Shown one piece after another: positions 34,245 to 43,166 of a DNA stretch of 64,000 nt. The notes under the pieces were generated by a model that worked only from the letters and a program-made list of their open reading frames with translations, had not been told where the DNA came from and ran no database searches. Location: positions 124,001 to 188,000 of the forward strand of contig SCOE01000006.1 of NCBI GenBank assembly GCA_005503065.1, given 5' to 3'. A program made the translations under genes and the position numbers. Position 1 is the first letter of the stretch, and each line of letters opens with the position of its first letter. The stretch is from Comamonadaceae bacterium ALPHA2B. GTDB taxonomy: Bacteria; Pseudomonadota; Gammaproteobacteria; Burkholderiales; Burkholderiaceae_C.

Positions 34245-35348
34245 TCAGGGAATGAGCACCGCCTTCACGCACCGCCCCGCATGCTGGTCGGCCAGCGCCT
34301 CGTCGATGTGGGCCAGCGGATAGGTCTGCACCAGCCGGTCGAAGGGCAGACGGCCCGCCAGGTGCAGGCGCATCAGCTCGGGCAGGAAGGTGTCGATGTC
34401 GCTGTCGCCCTCGGTGATGCCGCGGAAGCTGAGGCCGGCGGCGATGGCCGGCACGATCTGCCCGGGCAGCGTGGCGTCCATGCGCGGCGGAATGGCGAGA
34501 AAGCCGAAACGGCCGCGCGGCGCAAGGGCCTGGATGCCGGCCTCCATCGTCTCGGCCCGCCCCGTGGTGTCGAGCGCGCAGTCCGCCCCCCCGGGCAGGA
34601 TGGCGCGCACGGCTGCCGCCAGCGGGCCTGCCGCGGCCGGGTCGATCGCATGGGTGGCGCCCAGCGACAGCGCGAGCGTGCGCCGGCTGGCCTGCGGCTC
34701 CACGACGACGATGGTGCGGCAGCCCTGCACCACGCCGCCCATGACGGCGCTCAGGCCCACCGAGCCGCCGCCCAGCACCACCAGCGACGACCCGGCGGGT
34801 GCGGCCAGCGAGCGCATGACGGCGCCCGCGCCGGTCTGCACGCCGCAGCCCAGCGCCCCCGAGATGGACAGCGGCATGCCCGCCAGCAGCGGCACGATGT
34901 TGCGCTCGTAGGCGAGCGCATGGCTGGCGAAGGCGGACTGGCCGAAGAAATGCCCGCCCACCGGCGCGCCCACCCGGCGCAGCGTGACCGAGCCGTCGGC
35001 GCGCGTGCCGCCGAAGTTCAGGGGCCGCATGCGGTGGCAGTAGGCCGGTGCCGACGCGCTGCACGACGGACACTGGCCGCAGGACATGAAGGTCATCAGC
35101 ACCGCGTCGCCGGGTCGCACCTTGGTGACGCGGGCGCCGACGCGTTCCACGATGCCCGCTCCCTCGTGACCGAACACCGCCGGCAGCTTGAGGCTGAGCA
35201 GACCCTGGTGCCCCACCACGTCGGTGTGGCACAGGCCGACGCCCTCGATGCGGACGACGACCTCGTCGTCGCGTGGATCGTCCAGCTCCAGCTCGGTCAT
35301 CTGGAAGGCCTGGCCGGGGGCGGTGCTGAGGGCGGCGGTGATGCGCAT
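34245..35348 (-). CDS. Zinc-dependent alcohol dehydrogenase
   Basis: The 367-residue MDR has catalytic-zinc ligands Cys40 (GLCHTD), His61-Glu62 (FGHEGAG) and Cys168 (LGCGVQTG), plus structural-zinc cysteines C90, C93, C96 and C104. The layout matches aryl/terpene alcohol dehydrogenases such as benzyl alcohol or geraniol dehydrogenase. Together with the nearby aldehyde dehydrogenase and P450 it can carry a methyl-derived alcohol to an acid. It lies just downstream of the AraC gene (49 bases). The ATG at 35348 was chosen because it directly precedes the MDR domain. Confidence 0.9.
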   Translation of the reverse strand: MRITAALSTAPGQAFQMTELELDDPRDDEVVVRIEGVGLCHTDVVGHQGLLSLKLPAVFGHEGAGIVERVGARVTKVRPGDAVLMTFMSCGQCPSCSASAPAYCHRMRPLNFGGTRADGSVTLRRVGAPVGGHFFGQSAFASHALAYERNIVPLLAGMPLSISGALGCGVQTGAGAVMRSLAAPAGSSLVVLGGGSVGLSAVMGGVVQGCRTIVVVEPQASRRTLALSLGATHAIDPAAAGPLAAAVRAILPGGADCALDTTGRAETMEAGIQALAPRGRFGFLAIPPRMDATLPGQIVPAIAAGLSFRGITEGDSDIDTFLPELMRLHLAGRLPFDRLVQTYPLAHIDEALADQHAGRCVKAVLIP

Positions 35349-35397
35349 CGGTGTCTCCTTGTGATGCGCTGCAGTGTTGCGGCGGCGGCCGCGCCGC

Positions 35398-36573
35398 TCA
35401 ATGGCTGCGGTGGCCTTGCGTGCTGGCCGAGCCGGCCAGGCCGGACTGCGGGCCCTGTGCGCCCAGGCCGGATGGCAATGGGGCCGAATGCTCCTGGCGG
35501 CGCCGCCGGAACTCGCCCGGCGGCTCTCCCGTCCAGCGCTTGAAGGCGCGGTGGAAGGTGCTGACGTCGGCAAAGCCCAGCCGCTCGCCGATCTCGCCCA
35601 GGCTCAGGTCGGTGCGTCCCACCCAGTCCAGGGCCTGCTCGCGGCGCATGGCGTCCTTCAGGTCGTGCCAACTGCAGCCTTCCTGCTGGAGCCGGCGGCG
35701 CAGGGAGCGTGGGCTCAGGCCCAGCCTGCCCGCCACCGATTGCAGCGTGCCGGCAAAGCCCTCCACGGCGTGCAGCTGCAGCTGGCTGCACACCTGCTCG
35801 GCCGCGGCAGGCGGCGCGGCGCTGGCGCGCATCAGGGGCGCGGGGAGGGCCGCCAGGAAGGGCGCAAGGCTGCGGGCCGCGCGCGCCAGCGGCCGGTGCA
35901 GCCAGGCTGCGTCGAAGGCGATGCCGGTACTCGCGCAGCCGTAGCGCGCCGGCACCTCGAAGAAAGGCTGCCGCTCGCGGTAGCGCGAATCCTGCGCGGG
36001 CGAGCGCATCCAGGCGCTGTGCACGGGGATCGGACGGTCGACGAGCCAGCGCGCCAGGGCCAGCGTCCAGTAGACGGCGGCGGCGTCCAGCGCCACGTCG
36101 GTGTCCGGCGGCTGCGGCCGCATCTCCAGCCTGGCCAGGCCCTGCACCACATGCAGCCGCAGCGGAAAGCCGGGTGCGATCAGGCGGTACAGCCGCAGCG
36201 CGAGCTGCAGCGCCTGGCCCAGCGTGGCGCAGTGCAGCAACTGGCGCGCCACGCTGGAGAAGCTGCCGAAAGGAACAGGCCGGACCCACAGACCGACCAG
36301 CTCGTCGTCCATGCGCCGTGCCAGGCGACGCAGCAGGGTGCCGAAGTCGGACACCGGTACCGGCCAGTGCGGGTCATCCTGACGGGCCGGGGGCACCCGC
36401 ATGTGCCGCAACAGCGCCTCGCCTGCGAAGCCATGCTGCAGGGCGCCGCCCAGCAGCCGCAGGGTGCACCACAGGGGCAAGGTGTACTCCGTGCCTGCAT
36501 CCTGGGTCGTCGCTGCGCCGGCCGTGTCACGGAACGAAGGAAGGGATACGGCAGCATACGATGGTAGAACCAT
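35398..36573 (-). CDS. AraC-family regulator with arabinose-binding-like N-terminal domain (OruR/ArgR type)
   Basis: The protein has up to 391 residues. The C-terminal AraC domain has two helix-turn-helix units, with LGLSPRSLRRRLQQEG and LGEIGERLGFADVSTFHRAFKRW. The N-terminal half fits the ligand-binding region of the OruR type. The ATG at 36573 lies inside an operator palindrome. A TTG at 36480, six bases after a GGAG, would give a 360-residue protein that starts right at the domain, so the real start may be there. It probably activates the nearby oxidation genes in response to the substrate. Confidence 0.88.
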   Translation of the reverse strand: MVLPSYAAVSLPSFRDTAGAATTQDAGTEYTLPLWCTLRLLGGALQHGFAGEALLRHMRVPPARQDDPHWPVPVSDFGTLLRRLARRMDDELVGLWVRPVPFGSFSSVARQLLHCATLGQALQLALRLYRLIAPGFPLRLHVVQGLARLEMRPQPPDTDVALDAAAVYWTLALARWLVDRPIPVHSAWMRSPAQDSRYRERQPFFEVPARYGCASTGIAFDAAWLHRPLARAARSLAPFLAALPAPLMRASAAPPAAAEQVCSQLQLHAVEGFAGTLQSVAGRLGLSPRSLRRRLQQEGCSWHDLKDAMRREQALDWVGRTDLSLGEIGERLGFADVSTFHRAFKRWTGEPPGEFRRRRQEHSAPLPSGLGAQGPQSGLAGSASTQGHRSH

Positions 36574-36575
36574 TC
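36560..36575. promoter_or_regulatory. Operator site 11 at the AraC gene start
   Basis: GATGGTAGAACCATTC contains ATGGT-AGA-ACCAT. It covers the annotated ATG of the AraC gene, so either the gene starts later or the regulator acts as a roadblock at the start codon. Confidence 0.75.
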
Positions 36576-36652
36576 GGATAGGTTAGCCGTACCCTCCCGC
36601 CGGGCAGCGAGGGTTTTCCAGGGGCGTCGCCCGGCAGCCAGGCAGGCGCCGG

Positions 36653-37906
36653 TCAGGTGGCCGCCATCGTGTAGCGCAGCGGCAGGTGCTTGGGACCGGA
36701 CACCTGGTTGCTGGCGACCAGCGTCACCGGGCCATCGATGCGCACGTCCTGCACGCGTGCCAGGAATTCCGCAAGGAAGGCCTTGAGCTCCATGCGCGCC
36801 AGATGCTGCCCCAGGCAGGCATGCACGCCGAAGCCGAAGGCCAGCTGCCGGTTGGGCGTGCGGTCGATGCGAAAGAGGTGGCCGTCGGGAAACACCTCCT
36901 CGTCGAAGCTGGCGGAGGGATAGCACATCATCAGGTAGTCGCCCTTGCGGATCTGCCGGCCGCGCAGCAGGCAGTCCTCCTGCGCGGTGCGCATGAAGTG
37001 GCGCACCGGCGAGGTCCAGCGCAGGATCTCCTCCACCGCGCTGCCCAGCAGCTGCGGCTCGCGGCGCAGGCGGGCGAGCTGCTCGGGATGCTGCAGCAGC
37101 GCGAGCAGGCCGCCGGCGAGGGAGGATGCGGTGGTGTCGTGGCCGGCCGTCGAGACGATCAGGAAGTAGCCCAGCAGCTCCATGGGGCCGAGCGGCCGGC
37201 CGTCGACCTCGGCCTGCACCAGCAGCGTCGCCAGGTCGTCGCGGGGCTCGGCTCGCCGTTCGGCGATCAGCGCGTGGAAATGCGCGGCGAACTCGCCGAA
37301 GAGCTTCTTCTTTGTGCGCTCCAGGTCGGCGGAATCGCCTTGCGGCTGATCCTCCCGTGGGGCGAGCAGTTGCTGCGTCAGGCGCAGCAGGTCGGGGTGG
37401 CGTTCCTCGGGCATGCCCAGCAGCGACATCACCACCCGCAGCGGATACCAGGGCGCGATGGCCTGGGCGAAGTCGCACTGTCCGGTGAGGGCCATCAGGT
37501 CCAGCATCTCGGTGGCGCGCGATCGCACCAACTCATCCAGCCGCTTGAGGTTGTGCGGCATGAACCAGGCCTGGGTCAGCCCGCGCATCGCGCGGTGCTC
37601 GGCCCCGTCCATGTTGACCAGCGTGCGCAGGTACTGGCCGGTGCCGTTGGTGTCCTTCATGCGCTGGGCGTATTCCTCGCTGTCCAGCAGGAAGACCAGC
37701 GGGGCGTTGAGGAAGCGCTCGTTCTGCCGCTCCACCTCGGTCACGTCCGCCAGCTTGGTCACGGCCCAGAAGGGGGGATAGCCCTTGGCCTGGGTGAGGT
37801 GCACCGGGTCTTCGGCGCGCAGCCGGGCGAAGACCGCGCGGGCGCGGGTCTCGTCGGCGAACAGACGGTGGCTGACGATCTCGTCGTCGAGTTCAGCGAG
37901 CAGCAT
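36653..37906 (-). CDS. Cytochrome P450
   Basis: The 417-residue soluble bacterial P450 has the oxygen-activation motif AGHDTT (254-259), the ExxR pair E293/R296 and the haem-binding loop FGFGVHACLGQHLA with Cys364. Its probable job is to hydroxylate an unactivated carbon such as a terminal methyl. Electrons may come from the [2Fe-2S] reductase encoded two genes upstream in the same direction, since no separate ferredoxin gene is near. It lies 73 bases after the aldehyde dehydrogenase gene. Confidence 0.94.
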   Translation of the reverse strand: MLLAELDDEIVSHRLFADETRARAVFARLRAEDPVHLTQAKGYPPFWAVTKLADVTEVERQNERFLNAPLVFLLDSEEYAQRMKDTNGTGQYLRTLVNMDGAEHRAMRGLTQAWFMPHNLKRLDELVRSRATEMLDLMALTGQCDFAQAIAPWYPLRVVMSLLGMPEERHPDLLRLTQQLLAPREDQPQGDSADLERTKKKLFGEFAAHFHALIAERRAEPRDDLATLLVQAEVDGRPLGPMELLGYFLIVSTAGHDTTASSLAGGLLALLQHPEQLARLRREPQLLGSAVEEILRWTSPVRHFMRTAQEDCLLRGRQIRKGDYLMMCYPSASFDEEVFPDGHLFRIDRTPNRQLAFGFGVHACLGQHLARMELKAFLAEFLARVQDVRIDGPVTLVASNQVSGPKHLPLRYTMAAT

Positions 37907-37979
37907 GGGGAGTCTCCTTCTTGTTGCGGGAAGTGGCGGGGCCCGGCCAACCGGCCGCGTGGCGTGCCGGGGTTGCGCC

Positions 37980-39416
37980 TCAGCTGGCGCGCTTCATGGA
38001 GATCGTCTGCGGCAGCGTGTATTCGCGCAGGCCTTCCTCGCCGTTCTCCACGCCGAGGCCGGACTGCTTGTGGCCGGCCATGGGCTTGTGGGGCGAGGCG
38101 GTCTGGATCTCGCTGATCCACACGGTGCCGGTCTGCAACCGCGCCGCGATGGACAACGCGAGCCGCTCGTCGCGGCACCACACCGATCCGGCCAGACCGT
38201 AGTCGCTGGCGTTGGCCCGGGCCACGGCCTCGTCCACGTCGCGGAATCGGATCAGCGCCCGCAGCGGGCCGAAGGCCTCTTCCTGCAGTACCGGCGCGTC
38301 TGCCGGCGGATCGTCCAGCAGCGTGAGCGGAAAGAACAGGCCCGGACCCGGCGGCAGCTCGCCGCCGGCCAGGAAGCGGTGGCCGCGGCGCTTGCAGTCC
38401 GCCAGCAGCGCCACGAGGCGCTCGTACTGCGGCCGGTTCTGCACCGGCCCGAAGTCCACGCCTTCCTGGTCGCCCGGGCCCAGGCGCGCTGCCTTCGCGA
38501 GCGCGGCGAAGACGGCGGCAAAGCGATCGTAGATGGCGTCGTGCACGAACATCCGCTTGGCCGCGATGCAGATCTGGCCGCTGTTGGCGAAGGCGCCGGC
38601 AAAGAGTTCGCGGGCGACAGCCTCGACATCCACGTCCGGCATCACGATGGCGGCGTCGTTGCCGCCCAGCTCCAGGGTGAGGCGTTTCAAGTTGGCCGAG
38701 GCGCTCTGCATCACGCGGCGGCCGGTGGCGGTGGAGCCGGTGAAGGCCACCTTGTCGATGCCCGGATGCGCGGTCATCCACGGGCCGAGTGCGTCGTCGC
38801 CGCTCAGCACGTTGAGCACGCCGGGCGGCAGCAGCGGCTGCATCAGCGCTCCCAGTCGCAGCGTGGTGAGGGGCGTGAAAGGCGAAGGCTTGAGCACCAG
38901 CGTGTTGCCCGCGAGCAGGGCCGGCGCGATCTTCCAGGCCGCCAGAACGATGGGAAAGTTCCAAGGCACGATGGCGCCGACCACCCCCACGGGCACGCGG
39001 CGCACCTCGACCAGCGCGGCCGGCGTGTCCTGCAGCACCTGCGGCGCCAGGCTCATGCGGGCGTACTCGCCGTACCACCAGGCGGCCGCCGCGATCTCGG
39101 AGCGTGCCTTGGGCAGCGGCCGGCCCTGCTCGCGGGTGAGCAGCCGCGCCAGTTCCTCCTGGTGCGTGAGGTGCAACTGGGCCAGCGCGCCCAGCACCGC
39201 CTGGCGTTCGGCCCAGGGCCGTGCGGCCCAGGCGGGCTGCGCGGCGCGGGCCGCGGCCACGGCTGCATCGAGCTGCGCGGGCGTGGCCAGGGGCGCCTGA
39301 GCGAACACGGCCTCGGTGGCGGGGTCGACCACGCCGCACGTGGCGGCGGCGGGCACGAGCGCGCCGCCGATGGTCATGGGGAAGGCCTCGTCGTCCAACG
39401 TGGAGTAAGCAGTCAT
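37980..39416 (-). CDS. NAD(P)-dependent aldehyde dehydrogenase
   Basis: The 478-residue protein has all the ALDH marks: PWNFPIV (about 151-157), catalytic Glu249 in LELGGND and the nucleophile Cys283 in SGQICIAAKR. It oxidises an aldehyde to the acid, most simply the product of the P450 and alcohol dehydrogenase steps. It lies 17 bases after the reductase gene. The ATG at 39416 was chosen; the open frame reaches further upstream into the reductase gene. Confidence 0.92.
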   Translation of the reverse strand: MTAYSTLDDEAFPMTIGGALVPAAATCGVVDPATEAVFAQAPLATPAQLDAAVAAARAAQPAWAARPWAERQAVLGALAQLHLTHQEELARLLTREQGRPLPKARSEIAAAAWWYGEYARMSLAPQVLQDTPAALVEVRRVPVGVVGAIVPWNFPIVLAAWKIAPALLAGNTLVLKPSPFTPLTTLRLGALMQPLLPPGVLNVLSGDDALGPWMTAHPGIDKVAFTGSTATGRRVMQSASANLKRLTLELGGNDAAIVMPDVDVEAVARELFAGAFANSGQICIAAKRMFVHDAIYDRFAAVFAALAKAARLGPGDQEGVDFGPVQNRPQYERLVALLADCKRRGHRFLAGGELPPGPGLFFPLTLLDDPPADAPVLQEEAFGPLRALIRFRDVDEAVARANASDYGLAGSVWCRDERLALSIAARLQTGTVWISEIQTASPHKPMAGHKQSGLGVENGEEGLREYTLPQTISMKRAS

Positions 39417-39433
39417 GGCGGTGTCTTCGAGGT

Positions 39434-40444
39434 CTAGATTTCGATCACCAGCCGCGGCGTGCGTGACCGGGAGCAGCAGGGCGTGAAGCAGTCGTTGCGC
39501 GCCCGGTCGGCTTCGGTGAGGTACTCGTCGCGGTGGTCGGGCTCGCCATCGACGACGCCCGTCACGCAGGCGCCGCACACGCCCTGTTCGCAGGAGAACA
39601 TCACGTCGATGCCGGCACGGGCTAGCGCATGCAGCGCCGTCTCGCCAGCCGGCACGAGCACGGTAATGCCGCGGTTGGCGACCACGATCTCAAAGGGCTG
39701 GTCGCCGGGCGACGCCTCGACGGTCGCCTGGAACACCTCCTGGTGCAGTTGCAAGGCCGGCCACCCCAACTGGCCGGCGGTCTTCATCACATGGCCCAGG
39801 AAGCCGGCCGGCCCGCAGGCATAGAGGTGGTCGTGCGGCCCGCACCCGCCGATGGCTCGGGCGGCATCGAAGGCGGTCCCGGCCGGGCCGTCGTCGTGAT
39901 GGAGGTGCACCGACCCGGCGAACGGCGCTCGCCGCAGCCGATCGGCGAAAGCCATGCGCGCCGCCGTTCTGGTGCAGTAGTGCAGGGCAAAAGGGCGACC
40001 CTGCGCATGCAGGTGCTCAGCCATGGCAAGCAGGGGCGTGATCCCGATGCCGCCGGCCAGCAATAGCACCCGGCCCGGGCCCTCCAGCAGCGGGAAGTGA
40101 TTGCGCGGCAGCGAGGCGCGCACCGTCCGGCCCACCGTCCAATCCCCGTGCACTGCGGCCGAGCCGCCGCGCGAAGCCGGCTCGCGCAGCACGCCAAGCA
40201 CGTAGCGGTGGCGTTCGGCCGGCGCGTTGCACAGCGAGTACGCACGCACCACGCCGGGAGCGCATTCCACCAGCAGATGGCTGCCAGGCGTGAAGGGCGG
40301 CAGTGGCGCGCCGGCGGGGTCAACTAGGACGAGCGAGACGACGCCTTCGGCCTCTTCGCTACGCGTCTCGAGGCGCAGGGCCAAGGTGAGGGTGGCCAAT
40401 GGGCCGTCGCCGGTCGGACCGGAAAAAGAAGGGTGATCGGACAT
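39434..40444 (-). CDS. Phthalate/vanillate oxygenase-type reductase (FMN, NADH, [2Fe-2S])
   Basis: The 336-residue protein has a flavin domain with RAYSLCN (67-73), a nucleotide domain with GGIGITPLL and CGPAGF (210-215), and a C-terminal plant-type [2Fe-2S] domain with C285, C290, C293 and a fourth Cys near 323. This order is that of phthalate dioxygenase reductase and VanB. It can feed a Rieske oxygenase such as the one at 4286-5602, or a P450, as in the CYP116B fusions where P450 and this reductase type are joined. It is the first gene of the leftward oxidation operon, behind an operator. Confidence 0.92.
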   Translation of the reverse strand: MSDHPSFSGPTGDGPLATLTLALRLETRSEEAEGVVSLVLVDPAGAPLPPFTPGSHLLVECAPGVVRAYSLCNAPAERHRYVLGVLREPASRGGSAAVHGDWTVGRTVRASLPRNHFPLLEGPGRVLLLAGGIGITPLLAMAEHLHAQGRPFALHYCTRTAARMAFADRLRRAPFAGSVHLHHDDGPAGTAFDAARAIGGCGPHDHLYACGPAGFLGHVMKTAGQLGWPALQLHQEVFQATVEASPGDQPFEIVVANRGITVLVPAGETALHALARAGIDVMFSCEQGVCGACVTGVVDGEPDHRDEYLTEADRARNDCFTPCCSRSRTPRLVIEI

Positions 40445-40575
40445 TGGGCTTGCTCCGGATGGCGGCGGGGCGCCTGCGATAGGACCGGACTCTAGGTTCG
40501 GCTGCCGCGCAACACCATGGCCGCGGTGGCCAGAGCGCTTGGCAATTCGGTCCAGCCACGCTGACAATGATTTAA

Positions 40576-40590
40576 AAAGGTTCTACCATT
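40576..40590. promoter_or_regulatory. Operator site 12 upstream of the reductase operon
   Basis: AAAGGTTCTACCATT is an ATGGT-AGA-ACCAT type site read on the other strand, with one mismatched arm base. An AT-rich TTTAAA stretch lies next to it. Confidence 0.65.
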
Positions 40591-40785
40591 GATATGGTAG
40601 CCGATTCCGCTGCCGGTCCGCACCATGCCCAGCGGCTACGCCCTGGCGGACTCGCGCGCCGGGCAGGCCTCCTCGATCCTGGACAAACTCCATGACTAGG
40701 CCGACTGCGCAGGCGAACCCGAATGCGAGTTCGGCCGCGACGAATTTCCGAACAACGTGACGTTGTGCTGGCGCGGCCCGGCCAC

Positions 40786-41831
<1,046 letters not shown>

Positions 41832-41947
41832 GAAGGCGAGAGCGTCGTGGCCATGCGCGCCCCTGTTGCCGGACCCATCCACGCCTTCCGAATGCGGCGC
41901 TTCGCCCGGCGCGCCTCTCCCTTCATCCAGCCCCTACGAGGATTCCC

Positions 41948-43156
41948 ATGAACGAAGCAATGATCTTCGACGCCATCCGCACGCCGCGCGGGCGCGGCCG
42001 CACCGATGGCAGCCTGTACGAGGTCAACCCGGTCGACCTGCTGGCCGGACTGATGCAGGCGCTGCAGCAGCGCAATGACCTGGACACCGCCGCCGTCGAG
42101 GACGCGCTCATCGGCTGTGTGATGCCCTATGGCGAGCAGAGCGGCTGCATCGCCAAGACCGCCGCCCTGCGCGCCGGCTGGGACCTGCAGGTGCCCGGGG
42201 TGCAGCTCGATCGCTACTGCGGCTCGGGCCTGGAGGCCATCAACATCGCCGCCGCCAAGGTTCGCTCGGGCTGGGAGTCGCTGATCGTGGCTGGCGGCGT
42301 GGAGTCGATGTCGCGCATCTCCATGGGTGGCGCACCCGGCCCGCGCGACACCAAGCCCGACATGGTGTTCCAGCTCAAGCCCGTTCCCACGGGGGTGGCG
42401 GCGGACCTGCTGGCCACGCTGGATGGCCGCGGCCGGGAAGACGTGGACCGCTATGCCCTGAGCTCTCACCAGCGCGCGGCGCAGGCGCGCGCCGAGGGTC
42501 GCTTCGCGCGCTCCCTCGTGCTGGTGAAGGACGCCAATGGCCTGACCATCCTGGCCGAGGACGAGGCCATCCGTCCCGACACCACGCTGGAGCGGCTGGG
42601 TGCACTCAAGCCTTCGTTCCAGGCCATGGGCGAGCAGGGCGGCTTCGACGCGCTGGCGCTCATGAAGTACCCGCAGCTCGCGCGCATCGACCATGTGCAC
42701 ACGGGCGGCAACTCATCCGGCATCGTCGATGGCGCTGCACTGATGCTGGTCGGCAGCGAAGACCGTGGCCGCGCCCTGGGCCTGGTGCCGCGCGCGCGCA
42801 TCGTGTCGGTGGCCGCGCTCGGCACCGAGCCCACGCTCATGCTGGCCGGGCCTGCGCCAGCCACGCGCCTGGCCCTGCGCAAGGCGGGCCTGTCCATGGG
42901 CGACATCGACCTGATCGAGGTCAACGAGGCTTTCTCGTCGGTGGTGCTGCGCTTCCTGGACGAGATGGATGTGGACCCGGCGCGTGTCAACGTCAACGGC
43001 GGCGCCATCGCGATGGGCCATCCGCTGGGCGCCACCGGCTGCATGCTGATGGGCACGCTGCTGGACGAGCTGGAGCGCCGCCAACTGCGGCGCGGCCTGG
43101 TCACCGCCTGCGTCGCCGGCGGCATGGGCATCGCCACCATCATCGAACGCGCCTGA
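41948..43156 (+). CDS. Acetyl-CoA acetyltransferase/3-ketoacyl-CoA thiolase (canonical)
   Basis: The 402-residue thiolase keeps the whole catalytic set: Cys91 in DRYCGSGLEAIN, His358 in GHPLGATG and Cys388 in ACVAGGMG. It therefore should do ordinary CoA-dependent thiolytic cleavage, in contrast to the three cysteine-poor thiolase-like proteins of the window. It lies between the NPD gene and the FadB-like gene (10-base gap), forming a standard FadA-FadB style pair. The ATG at 41948 has a CGAGGA ribosome site. Confidence 0.93.
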   Translation: MNEAMIFDAIRTPRGRGRTDGSLYEVNPVDLLAGLMQALQQRNDLDTAAVEDALIGCVMPYGEQSGCIAKTAALRAGWDLQVPGVQLDRYCGSGLEAINIAAAKVRSGWESLIVAGGVESMSRISMGGAPGPRDTKPDMVFQLKPVPTGVAADLLATLDGRGREDVDRYALSSHQRAAQARAEGRFARSLVLVKDANGLTILAEDEAIRPDTTLERLGALKPSFQAMGEQGGFDALALMKYPQLARIDHVHTGGNSSGIVDGAALMLVGSEDRGRALGLVPRARIVSVAALGTEPTLMLAGPAPATRLALRKAGLSMGDIDLIEVNEAFSSVVLRFLDEMDVDPARVNVNGGAIAMGHPLGATGCMLMGTLLDELERRQLRRGLVTACVAGGMGIATIIERA

Positions 43157-43166
43157 GGAGATCGCC

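Noticed and set aside
32002-35232. A 1076-codon open frame on the (-) strand
   Set aside because: It runs antisense to several recognised genes, has no domain and shows the His/Gly/Ala-rich composition of a shadow frame.
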